Assembly (NCBI GenBank): GCA_017304275.1
Contig: JAFKKW010000367.1
Coordinates: 1 to 10,100, forward strand
Reading direction: 5' to 3'
Source: Hyphomicrobiales bacterium
GTDB lineage: Bacteria; Pseudomonadota; Alphaproteobacteria; Rhizobiales; Hyphomicrobiaceae
Length of the DNA stretch: 10,100 bases
Under the pieces are notes generated by a model. The model was not told the origin of the DNA, made no database searches, and saw only the letters and a program-made list of their open reading frames with translations. The position numbers and the translations under genes were made by a program. Shown piece after piece: positions 1-6,778 of this stretch; the stretch's first letter is position 1, and each line of letters opens with the position of its first letter.

Positions 1-72
1 CTTTCGAGCGGCTTCCGGCGTTATCGACCGTGCGGCCCCCGTGCGTGCAGCCGGAAGTGCCGCATTCTTTTT

Positions 73-1167
73 GTGCCTGCCCGATTTCTCGATCCAGAGG
101 ATCTGCGATTGCCAGTCATTACCGAACACGGCGCTAAGATGCTGCCTAGCGTGGAAATCGACAGCTACAATCTCGAAATTCGCGATGAGGACGGCTTTAT
201 CGGCGATCGGGCGAGCCGTGGCGCCTTCAACGACATCGTCGACGAGTGGCGGGAACCGCTGCGCAAGCTGGGCTCGGACCCGCTGGGCGATGCTCTGACG
301 GAGGACGTCAGCAAGAAAGAATTCGATGCGCTGCTCGCCGAGGGAGATCCGGAGGCCGCCGGTCTCGTCCACAGCGCCATCGAAGCGTTTGCCAAGGAGC
401 TCGAGCGGGTCATCCGGCGCTTTCTCAAGACGTCGAGCTGGCGGGACACGCAGGCGATCGTCATCGGCGGCGGCTTTCGCCAGAGCCGCGTCGGCGAGCT
501 CGCCATCGGACGCACCGAGGTGCTGCTGAAGTCCGGCGGCACGAACGTCGAGCTGGAGCTGATCCACAATCATCCGGACGAAGCCGGCCTCATCGGCGCG
601 GCACACCTGATGCCGTCGTGGACACTCGAGGGGTTCGACGGAATTCTGGCCGTCGACATCGGCGGGACCAACATCCGCGCCGGCGTGGTGGATCTCAATC
701 TGAAGAAGTCCGCCAAACTCGAGAAAGCCAAGGTCTGGAAATCAGAGCTCTGGCGCCACGGCGACGAGAAGACCAAGCGTGACGAGGCCGTCGACCGGCT
801 GGCCGACATGCTCAAGGACCTGATCAAGAGCGCTGCCAAATCGAAGCTCAATCTCGCCCCGGTGATCGGGATCGGCTGCCCCGGCCTCATCGGCGCGGAC
901 GGCTCCATCGAGACCGGCGCACAGAACCTGCCAGGCAATTGGGAGACGAAAACCTTCAATCTCCCCGCCTGCCTGCGCGAAGCCATTCCGCAGATCGGCA
1001 AACACGAGACGGCCGTCGTCATGCACAACGACGCCGTGGTCCAAGGGCTCAGCGAGCTACCGGTGATGCGGGATTACGACCACTGGGGCGCTCTCACCAT
1101 CGGCACGGGACTCGGCAACGTGCGTTTCACGACCCGGCGCAAGAAAAACGGAAAAGACAAAGCGTGA
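73..1167 (+). CDS. ROK-family sugar-kinase-like protein, apparently circularly permuted
   Basis: A 364-residue cytosolic protein with ROK (repressor/ORF/kinase) signatures. ROK kinases phosphorylate sugars such as glucose or N-acetylglucosamine with ATP. Visible motifs: an ATP phosphate-1 loop DIGGTNIR at residues 195-202, GIGCPGLIG at 266-274, HND at 318-320 (Asp320 matches the ROK catalytic base), and GTGLGN at 344-349. The block AEGDPEAA (89-96), an alpha-helical stretch, VIGGGF (130-135) and AGLIGAAHL (171-179) looks like the usual C-terminal half of ROK proteins but here lies before the N-terminal half. The ExGH sugar-contact motif and the CxCGxxGC zinc motif are not visible, so the substrate is unknown and catalysis is uncertain. 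The start is GTG at 73, without a clear Shine-Dalgarno. The frame is open to the window edge, and ATG at 139 is an alternative. The gene ends at a shared terminator. The family match is confident; the activity is not. Confidence 0.85.
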   Translation: MPARFLDPEDLRLPVITEHGAKMLPSVEIDSYNLEIRDEDGFIGDRASRGAFNDIVDEWREPLRKLGSDPLGDALTEDVSKKEFDALLAEGDPEAAGLVHSAIEAFAKELERVIRRFLKTSSWRDTQAIVIGGGFRQSRVGELAIGRTEVLLKSGGTNVELELIHNHPDEAGLIGAAHLMPSWTLEGFDGILAVDIGGTNIRAGVVDLNLKKSAKLEKAKVWKSELWRHGDEKTKRDEAVDRLADMLKDLIKSAAKSKLNLAPVIGIGCPGLIGADGSIETGAQNLPGNWETKTFNLPACLREAIPQIGKHETAVVMHNDAVVQGLSELPVMRDYDHWGALTIGTGLGNVRFTTRRKKNGKDKA

Positions 1168-1200
1168 TCCGATTCCCCATGCCCGCCGCAGGCTGCGGAC

Positions 1201-1231
1201 AAAAAAAGCCGGCCACGTGAGGGCCGGCTTT
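1201..1231. terminator. Bidirectional Rho-independent terminator
   Basis: A perfect 10-bp stem (1205-1214 with 1222-1231) around a 7-nt loop. On the minus strand it is followed by a run of seven T (the A-run at 1201-1207); on the plus strand the stem itself ends in TTT. It lies between the convergent ROK gene and the small membrane peptide gene and can serve both, more strongly the minus-strand gene. Confidence 0.85.
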
Positions 1232-1264
1232 CTGCAGGGCATTCCTTCGTCCGGCGGGCGCGGA

Positions 1265-1342
1265 CTAGATCAATCCCAGCAAGTGCAACACGATGAGACC
1301 GGAGATCGGAACCCCGAGGGCCCACAGCAATACGTAGCGCAT
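1265..1342 (-). CDS. 25-residue single-span membrane peptide
   Basis: A very short gene coding 25 residues beginning MRYVLLWALGVP. Nearly the whole chain is hydrophobic, with a Pro-Ile-Ser-Gly break in the middle, so it should span or insert in the inner membrane. The start is chosen because AAGGAAG sits 8-9 nt upstream of the ATG at 1342. A longer frame reaching 1462 exists, but its earlier ATG overlaps this ribosome binding site and its extra residues are Arg-rich and not conserved-looking. The gene has its own candidate promoter (1413-1438) and terminator (1201-1231), so it appears to be a stand-alone unit. Comparable tiny hydrophobic proteins are common and mostly unannotated in Rhizobiales (recollection, not a search). 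Its function is unknown; it may be a stress-related membrane peptide if the promoter call holds. Confidence 0.65.
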   Translation of the reverse strand: MRYVLLWALGVPISGLIVLHLLGLI

Positions 1343-1402
1343 GATCGCGTTCTTCCTTTTTATCATCGGTTCCGGCGCGGCGGCGCGATCGCCGCTTGCC
1401 GA

Positions 1403-1419
1403 GCGTGTTCTAAACACGC
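1403..1419. repeat. 17-bp perfect palindrome, possible operator
   Basis: Arms GCGTGTT and AACACGC (7 bp each) flank a 3-nt centre. The site lies 61 bp upstream of the membrane peptide start and overlaps the -10 region of its candidate promoter. That placement would suit a repressor site. The minus strand contains TTTAGAA, which resembles half of an Irr iron-control element, but a second half is missing. A short transcript hairpin is the alternative. Confidence 0.45.
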
Positions 1420-1438
1420 GGCGCCGTCGTGCGGTTCC
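1413..1438 (-). promoter_or_regulatory. Candidate EcfG (general stress response) promoter
   Basis: On the minus strand, GGAAC (1438-1434), a 17-nt spacer and TGTT (1416-1413) match the alphaproteobacterial EcfG pattern GGAAC-N16/17-cGTT except at the first -10 base. It would start transcription about 60 nt upstream of the membrane peptide gene. Short patterns like this arise by chance, so confidence is modest. Confidence 0.35.
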
Positions 1439-1463
1439 CTGACGACCGGACGAGCAGGTCACG

Positions 1464-1491
1464 AAAAAAGCCGCCGGGGGACCGGCGGCTT
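1464..1491 (-). terminator. Rho-independent terminator of the two-component operon
   Basis: A perfect 10-bp GC-rich stem (1468-1477 with 1482-1491) with a 4-nt loop. On the minus strand it is followed by six T (plus-strand A-run 1464-1469). It begins about 26 bp beyond the stop of the response-regulator gene at 1517, as expected for the operon end. Confidence 0.85.
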
Positions 1492-1516
1492 GGGCACGCA
1501 GTTCGTCGCGTTTGCG

Positions 1517-2125
1517 CTACTTCTGCTCTGCCGGCAGGAATGCGCTCACCTTACGCACCAGATCGGCCACGTTCACGGCGCCCATACGCTCCATGACCCA
1601 CGCGCGATAGGTCTCGACGGTGCGCGGGCTGATGGAGAGCTTGGCGGCGATATGCTTGTTGGACATGCCGGAGGCAACGAACGTCAGCACTTCGCGCTGG
1701 CGCGGCGAGAGCGCCTTCAGACGCTCGGCGATATCGATGCGCTCGCTCCACTCCGTGCTCTGGCGGCGGCCCTTCTGGACCGCGTCGCGGACGCTGGTCG
1801 CCAACCGCTCGCCGTCATAGGGCTTCTCGAAAAAGTCGAACGCGCCTTCCTTCAGCGCCTCGACCGCCATCGACACGTCGGCGTGTCCGCTGATCAGGAT
1901 GAGCGGGGCCTCGTTGTTGCGATGCTTCATCTCGCGCTGCAGCTCGAGTCCGGTCATTCCGGGCATGCGCACGTCGGCGACAATGCAGGACGGTTTCGTA
2001 TCGGGCAGATCGGCGAGAAAGGCTTCGGCCGATTCATAGCACGCAACGGGAATGTCGCGGCTTTCGATCAGAAGCCGCATCGAATGCAGCACGGCGGAAT
2101 CGTCGTCGATCAAAGCTACGGTCAC
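1517..2125 (-). CDS. FixJ-family response regulator (receiver + LuxR-type HTH)
   Basis: A cytoplasmic DNA-binding regulator of 202 residues, the usual FixJ size. The receiver domain covers about residues 2-115: acidic cluster Asp7-Asp9, phospho-acceptor Asp51 in the ADVRMPGM context, switch Ser79 and Lys101 in FFEKPY. A short linker leads to a LuxR/GerE helix-turn-helix at about 137-195 (LSPRQREVL, then SNKHIAAKLSISPRTVETYR). It should be phosphorylated by the upstream MASE1 kinase and then bind promoter DNA. The start is GTG at 2125, preceded by AAGGAGGA, and it overlaps the kinase stop as GTGA, so the two genes are translationally coupled. Its targets are not visible. By position the divergent TonB receptor is a candidate. 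The family is certain; naming it FixJ itself would overreach, since no nitrogen-fixation or microoxic genes are seen here. Confidence 0.93.
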   Translation of the reverse strand: MTVALIDDDSAVLHSMRLLIESRDIPVACYESAEAFLADLPDTKPSCIVADVRMPGMTGLELQREMKHRNNEAPLILISGHADVSMAVEALKEGAFDFFEKPYDGERLATSVRDAVQKGRRQSTEWSERIDIAERLKALSPRQREVLTFVASGMSNKHIAAKLSISPRTVETYRAWVMERMGAVNVADLVRKVSAFLPAEQK

Positions 2126-3801
2126 GTCGGCATTCCTCCTTGGAGGTCCTGAGTTTCGGGGGGGTATGTCGATGTCGCATTGTGAACAGGCAAAGTAAAG
2201 GAAACTGAAGCTCCAGCACCAGTGCTTTCAATCAGCAGCTGGCCGCCATGCGTCTCTGCCGTCGAGCGGGCCAGCGCAAGGCCGAGCCCCAATCCTTCCT
2301 GTTTTGTCGTGGTAAACGGCGTCAACGCGCGCGCCAGAATATCCGGATCGAAGCCAGGGCCGTTATCCCGCACCATCACAATCACGCGATTTGCCTCCGT
2401 CAGCTCCGCTCCCACCAGGATACGTCCGTCGGGTCTACCACTTGAGGATATGGAGTCTGCGGCATTCCGGATCAAGTTGATCAGGACCTGCTGAATCTGC
2501 AGTCCGTCACACACCACGGGCGGCAAGCCGCGCGCGATGCGCGTTTCCACCGTGACGTGACTGGACTGCGCGTCGAGCCGGCAATGGGAGAGCGCCTCGC
2601 GGATCAGGGCGGCGCACGATTGGGGCACCATCTCGTTGCGTCCGAGCTGAATGAAATCGCGGAGCCTGCGCACAACCTCCGCTGCGCGGTCGACCTGAGC
2701 GACGGCGTGCTCGGCCGCCGTGCGTGCCGTTTCGGTATCCGCCGGCTGCTTCTCGACGGCCATTTTGGCGAGGCGCGTGTAGTTGGAGATCGCGGTCAAC
2801 GGCTGGTTGATCTCGTGAGCCAACGCGGCCGCGAACGCGCCCATGCTATCGAGCCGCGCCGCGCGCTCGAGCGCCTCCTGGTTGCGCCGTAACTGCGCCT
2901 GGGTGCGGAGCTGCTCGTTGACGACCGCGCCGATGGTCAACCCCGTGAGCGCGAGCACGATCATGAGTGCCTGATAGGCCGTGATCTCGTCGGCCTCGAC
3001 GCCCGCGTAGTGCATGGCCGCCATGAGGCCGATCTGCGTCAGCACCAAGCCGCCGGTCACGCCTTCGAGGCCGAACCGCACGGCCATCCACATGACCGGC
3101 AGAAAGAACAGATAGAATTGCTTGACGCGGAAACTGTCGGAGAGCCCGAAGACGGCGGCAAGGGTCAGAGCCAAGACCAGGACCAGCGCCGCGAGCTCCA
3201 GCGACGGGACCAAAATACGCCGCCGCGTGAAGAGTATGAGCAGAAACGGCGTGACGACGGTGACGCCGATCATGTCGCCGATCCATTGATGCGCCGTCGT
3301 TTCCAGGATCTCCGTCGGGCGGGTCACCCCGAACGCCGCCAGCAGCCCGACATAGGTGACGGCCACGATCCCGGTGCTTACGGCGGCAACGGCGATCAAA
3401 AGCAACAAGGATCGCTTGGTGCTGAGCGTCCGGTCGAACTCAAGCCGCGGATTGGTCAGGAGAAGCATGGCGGCGCCGTAGCCGACGCCGACCACGAGGG
3501 GGCCCAGCAGATGTACGCCGGTCGGCAGGTTGGGGTCGAGGAGCAATGCGTTGGCGACCAACGGCGCGATGACCAGCCAAGGCAGGTACTCGCGTCCGAG
3601 CAGGAGAACGAGCGCGAAGCTCAATCCTGTCGCAGGATTCCACGGCGTCACGCCGGCCGGAGCGACCGGCGTGATGTAGCTGATCCAATCCAAAAAAACA
3701 TAGGCCGCGAGATAAGCGAGGCCGACGGTGATGTGAGGACGTGAGAACAGGGAGGCCACAGGCAGATTTCTCGCCGATGCTTCCTCCCTCCACTCATACA
3801 T
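2122..3801 (-). CDS. MASE1-domain sensor histidine kinase
   Basis: An inner-membrane sensor kinase of 559 residues that phosphorylates the following FixJ-type regulator. Residues about 22-295 are a multi-span hydrophobic region typical of MASE1 (WNPATGLSFALVLLLG at 54-69, then further spans), ending in VVNEQLRTQAQLRRNQ before the catalytic part. The phosphorylation box ALAHEINQPL holds His329. The N-box NLIRNAADSI (Asn446), G1 box DNGPGF (479-484), TPFTTTK (494-500) and GLGLGLAL (503-510) form a complete HATPase. HEINQPL is typical of the FixL/DctB-like group, but no PAS or haem domain is present, so the signal is unknown. The start at ATG 3801 is chosen for GGAGAGG 8 nt upstream. The frame stays open to 4065 (ATG at 3858 and 4065), but those starts have poorer sites and add a low-complexity Gly/Pro/Arg segment. 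The stop overlaps the regulator's GTG. Confidence 0.92.
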   Translation of the reverse strand: MYEWREEASARNLPVASLFSRPHITVGLAYLAAYVFLDWISYITPVAPAGVTPWNPATGLSFALVLLLGREYLPWLVIAPLVANALLLDPNLPTGVHLLGPLVVGVGYGAAMLLLTNPRLEFDRTLSTKRSLLLLIAVAAVSTGIVAVTYVGLLAAFGVTRPTEILETTAHQWIGDMIGVTVVTPFLLILFTRRRILVPSLELAALVLVLALTLAAVFGLSDSFRVKQFYLFFLPVMWMAVRFGLEGVTGGLVLTQIGLMAAMHYAGVEADEITAYQALMIVLALTGLTIGAVVNEQLRTQAQLRRNQEALERAARLDSMGAFAAALAHEINQPLTAISNYTRLAKMAVEKQPADTETARTAAEHAVAQVDRAAEVVRRLRDFIQLGRNEMVPQSCAALIREALSHCRLDAQSSHVTVETRIARGLPPVVCDGLQIQQVLINLIRNAADSISSSGRPDGRILVGAELTEANRVIVMVRDNGPGFDPDILARALTPFTTTKQEGLGLGLALARSTAETHGGQLLIESTGAGASVSFTLPVHNATSTYPPETQDLQGGMPT

Positions 3802-4265
3802 TTGATCGACCTCTCCATGCGCGTCCGTCAAACTACGCAGGCGTGCTGCCCGATCCATAACACCGCCCGCGCTCCCACCCAATTGCACAGACTGCGTCCG
3901 TCTGCCTACGGGCGTGATGCGTCCCGGCACAGCGCGGGGCCCATGCGCCGGCGAATTGGCTGGCGGAACCGCGGTCATCCAACACGCCCTCTGGACGCTT
4001 TTCCCATCCTCATCCGGGAGTTTTTCCCGAATTTCTTGCAATTCTATGTACTTATCCGGCGGCACAGGCCCGGATCAATGCCACCGCATGGAACCACACT
4101 GAATTGCTGGTCCCCGTCCGCACCGAGACTATGCGGCCACTTCATACCGACACTGCCCTCTCGAGTTCAGGACACCTCGCACCCGCGGCGGGATGATTTC
4201 GAACCATCAGTCGGCAGTGCCTGGGGGTGGCGACCGCTATAGCGGAGCGTGTGGGGAGGAACATA
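3802..4265. promoter_or_regulatory. Divergent intergenic region between kinase and receptor genes
   Basis: About 460 bp with no convincing gene; reading frames here have no family-like features. It must hold promoters for both flanking genes. A weak sigma70-like pair on the minus strand (TTGGGT at 3882-3877, 17-nt spacer, TATGGA at 3859-3854) would feed the kinase gene and start downstream of the alternative ATG at 3858. On the plus strand TTGCTG (4104-4109), 17 nt, GACTAT (4127-4132) is a poor candidate for the receptor gene. An AT-rich patch at about 4019-4055 stands out. No cobalamin, Fur or complete Irr element was recognised. Confidence 0.5.
4029..4044. repeat. Short inverted repeat in AT-rich patch, possible operator
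   Basis: GAATT and AATTC arms separated by 6 nt, inside the only AT-rich patch of the divergent region, about 220 bp from each start. Such a spot could bind a metal-responsive or FixJ-type regulator. The arms are only 5 bp, so chance is a real alternative. Confidence 0.25.
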
Positions 4266-6701
4266 ATGACACTCAAGGTTTATCTGAAGCTGACGGTCAT
4301 GGCCGGTGCCGCGGGTCTCGTGGCGTCGTCCGCCGCGGCCCAGACTGCGGCCGAGCCGGCCGGACAGTCGCTACCCGACGTGCAGGTCCTTCAGAAAAAG
4401 GGCGCGCCTGCCGCCAAGAAGAAGGCGCCGGCCGCAAAGGCAGCCTCTCCCGCGCCGCAGCCGCCGCCAGCCGCGGTTGCCGACGAAGCACCCGTGCTCG
4501 AGAACTCGCCTTACGGTGCCGCCGCCAGCGGTCCTGCGGCGGCGCGGGCCGAGAGCGGTCCGCTGTCGCCGGTCAATCCCACGACCATCATTCCGGGCGA
4601 TCTGCAGAACTTTCCCGGCGCCGCGAGCCGCGTGACGAGCACCGAGCTCGAAGAGCAGCGTCCGCTCAACAACCACGAAGCGCTTCGCAGCGTGCCGGGC
4701 ATCGTGACGGTCGCCGATGACGGCCTCGGGCATCACGCAGGGATCGGCATCCGCGGCTCAAACTTCCGCCGCTCGCGCAAGGTGCTGGTGATGGAGGATG
4801 GCGCGTCCATCAACTTCTCGTCCTACCTCGATCCCTCGACGCACTACACGCCGCCGACGGATCGCGTCGAAAGCATCGAGGTGATCCGCGGCACCGTGGT
4901 CGCCTACGGTCCGCTGAACAACCACGGCGTGGTCAACTTCCGCAACCTCAGCCCGTTCGGCGCGGACGAGACCGTGATCAAGGGCTCGATCAGCTACACC
5001 GACGACGCCGACAAGGGGGTCGGAAACTACCGCCACGTTCATACCCGCCAGGGCCTGGGCAACGTCGGCGTGGTGGCATCGTATTCCGGCTCGGAAGCGC
5101 CGGGCGCCTGGGAGATCGAGCGCCTGCGCTATAACGATTTCTACGGTGCCATCGGCTTCAAGGGCACGCAGCAGGACCTGACGATCTCGGGCTCCTACAA
5201 TCGCCAGCGCGACGACTATGACGAGGACAACTTCGTCGGCACGGCTGCGGATTTCTTCCGGAACGGGCACAACAAGCCGTCGGCGATCTTCGATGAGGAA
5301 GGGCTCGAGTTCAACACGTACAACGCCGAGCACCTGAATCTGCAGGTGGCGCACAACCTCTACATCAACGATGACACGACGCTATCGACGCGCGTCTACG
5401 GTCATAACCACGACCGCCGCCGCTTCTCCAGCCGCGACGACGGTCCCGCCGAGGGCGGCTACATGCGCGGTCGCGAACGCGAGTACGAGGTGTTCGGCGC
5501 GGAGAGCCGCATCGAGTTCGCCAACGTGCCGCTCGCCGCCGGCATTCGCCAGGATATTCAGGCCGGCATCCGCTACGAGCACCACAAACTGACGAACTGC
5601 ACCAGCTTCGGCATTCCCGGCGAGGTGCTCGACGGCAGCCACTCCGGCAACTGCCGTGCCGTCGACGGCGTCGACGGGTATGTGGACGACGGCTCGATCG
5701 ACAAATTCGAGGCAGATTCGTTCGCCGCGTTCATCCAGAGCGCCATTCATCTGACGCCACGCCTTACCGTGACGCCGGGCGTGCGCTTCGAGACGTACGA
5801 CGTGTCGGCGTGGAATGCGTTCCCCGATGGCGGTCCCAAGGCCTCCTCGGAGCATGACCATGTGCTGCCGATGCTCGGTTTCTCGTGGGAAGCGTTGAAC
5901 CGGACGACCGTGTACGGCGGCTATCACCGCGGTTTTGCTCCGCACATCGTGCGTGAGGTCGATCCCGATGCCTTCCCGCTCGGCGAGGAAGTGGGAGACA
6001 ACTTCCAGATCGGCGTGCGCTCCACCGCCATCCGCGGCTTCACGTTCGACGTGGCCTACTTCCACAGCCTCATCGACGAGTACCAGCTCAAGGAGAGCTA
6101 TTCGGACTCCGTCGGCGACGGCATCTACGGGCAGCTCGACGAGGTGAAGATCAACGGTGTCGAGCTTGCCGCTCGCGTGGAGAGCGCTCCCTTCACCGGC
6201 GGACCGTGGAACGTCTTCGGCGAGGCCGCGTACACCTACACGAACGGCAAGATCAAGCGCGGCATGGATGCCATCTTCGAGGATTTCGATCCTGAGGACG
6301 TCTCCGGAAACCGCCTGCCGTTCACGGTCGAGCACTTCGCGAACCTGACGGTCGGCGTCGCCTACAAGACGCTGTGGGACGCCAGCATGACGTGGACGTA
6401 TCGCGGCGACTTCTTCACCAACGCCCAGAACAGCGTGCCTCTGACCTGCATCGACGACAGCGGGAACGTGGACTCCGGCTGCACGGGCGCGCTCGACGAT
6501 CCCGACGAGATGGTCGGCGGCAAGGTGGACGACGTGTGGCTCCTCTCGGCGCGCGCGAACCTCAACGTCACGGATCAGCTCTCACTGTTCGTGGCGGGCA
6601 CCAATCTCACCGACGAGCTCTACATCGCCGACCTTTCGGATGGTGCAAAGCCCGGTCTCGGCCGCACGATCTACGGCGGCTTCACGCTCAAGTTCGACTG
6701 A
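4266..6701 (+). CDS. TonB-dependent outer-membrane receptor, FecA-like
   Basis: An 811-residue outer-membrane beta-barrel receptor that imports a ligand, probably an iron chelate, using TonB/ExbBD energy. Residues 1-26 form a signal peptide (hydrophobic core, then SSAAAQ). LPDVQVLQ (36-43) is a likely TonB box. A Lys/Ala/Pro-rich linker (45-75) follows, which is unusual in length. The plug domain spans about 118-232 with IGIRGSNFRRSRKVLVMEDG, VESIEVIRGT and YGPLNNHGVVNFR. The barrel follows, including YGGYHRGFAPH, a segment typical of FecA-like receptors. There is no FecA signalling domain. Exactly four cysteines occur, in two close pairs (445/463 and 728/739). The chain ends in KFD, so the usual terminal Phe is penultimate. 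The start is the ATG after GGGGAGGA at 4253-4260; a frame reaching 4227 lacks such support. Haem genes nearby suggest haem or siderophore as ligand, but the classical haem-receptor motifs are not clear. Confidence 0.9.
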   Translation: MTLKVYLKLTVMAGAAGLVASSAAAQTAAEPAGQSLPDVQVLQKKGAPAAKKKAPAAKAASPAPQPPPAAVADEAPVLENSPYGAAASGPAAARAESGPLSPVNPTTIIPGDLQNFPGAASRVTSTELEEQRPLNNHEALRSVPGIVTVADDGLGHHAGIGIRGSNFRRSRKVLVMEDGASINFSSYLDPSTHYTPPTDRVESIEVIRGTVVAYGPLNNHGVVNFRNLSPFGADETVIKGSISYTDDADKGVGNYRHVHTRQGLGNVGVVASYSGSEAPGAWEIERLRYNDFYGAIGFKGTQQDLTISGSYNRQRDDYDEDNFVGTAADFFRNGHNKPSAIFDEEGLEFNTYNAEHLNLQVAHNLYINDDTTLSTRVYGHNHDRRRFSSRDDGPAEGGYMRGREREYEVFGAESRIEFANVPLAAGIRQDIQAGIRYEHHKLTNCTSFGIPGEVLDGSHSGNCRAVDGVDGYVDDGSIDKFEADSFAAFIQSAIHLTPRLTVTPGVRFETYDVSAWNAFPDGGPKASSEHDHVLPMLGFSWEALNRTTVYGGYHRGFAPHIVREVDPDAFPLGEEVGDNFQIGVRSTAIRGFTFDVAYFHSLIDEYQLKESYSDSVGDGIYGQLDEVKINGVELAARVESAPFTGGPWNVFGEAAYTYTNGKIKRGMDAIFEDFDPEDVSGNRLPFTVEHFANLTVGVAYKTLWDASMTWTYRGDFFTNAQNSVPLTCIDDSGNVDSGCTGALDDPDEMVGGKVDDVWLLSARANLNVTDQLSLFVAGTNLTDELYIADLSDGAKPGLGRTIYGGFTLKFD

Positions 6702-6722
6702 CCTCACTCCCAATCTGGTCAG

Positions 6723-6753
6723 AACGCCCCCGGCCTCGCGGCCGGGGGCGTTT
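6723..6753. terminator. Terminator hairpin between convergent receptor and metY genes
   Basis: A perfect 13-bp GC-rich stem (6723-6735 with 6740-6752) with a TCGC loop, ending in TTT on the plus strand. It lies 21 bp after the receptor stop and can also act for metY, though the minus-strand T-run is poor. Confidence 0.75.
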
Positions 6754-6778
6754 CGCATTCATGGGCGGGCAGATGGCG

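Noticed and set aside
12..57. 8-bp inverted repeat CTTCCGGC/GCCGGAAG before the ROK gene
   Set aside because: The loop is about 30 nt and the upstream gene is not visible, so a terminator or operator cannot be argued.
1343..1462. Longer version (65 residues) of the small membrane peptide
   Set aside because: The extra residues run through the candidate promoter and palindrome, are Arg-rich, and the ribosome site matches only the inner ATG.
3802..4065. Longer kinase N-terminus beginning at 4065 or 3858
   Set aside because: The frame is open, but the added residues are Gly/Pro/Arg-rich and unlike MASE1 proteins, and the ribosome site before ATG 3801 is clearly better. A minus-strand promoter candidate also starts transcription below 3858.
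4104..4132. Sigma70 promoter TTGCTG-N17-GACTAT for the TonB receptor
   Set aside because: The -10 matches only three of six positions; mentioned in the intergenic entry but too weak to list as a site.
3802..4242. Plus-strand open frame of 146 residues in the divergent region
   Set aside because: No ribosome site, no family resemblance, composition like translated noncoding GC-rich DNA, and it overlaps probable promoters.
5382..6335. Long minus-strand open frame inside the TonB receptor gene
   Set aside because: It is a GC-driven antisense frame of a well-recognised gene, with Ala/Val/Arg-heavy sequence and no motif.
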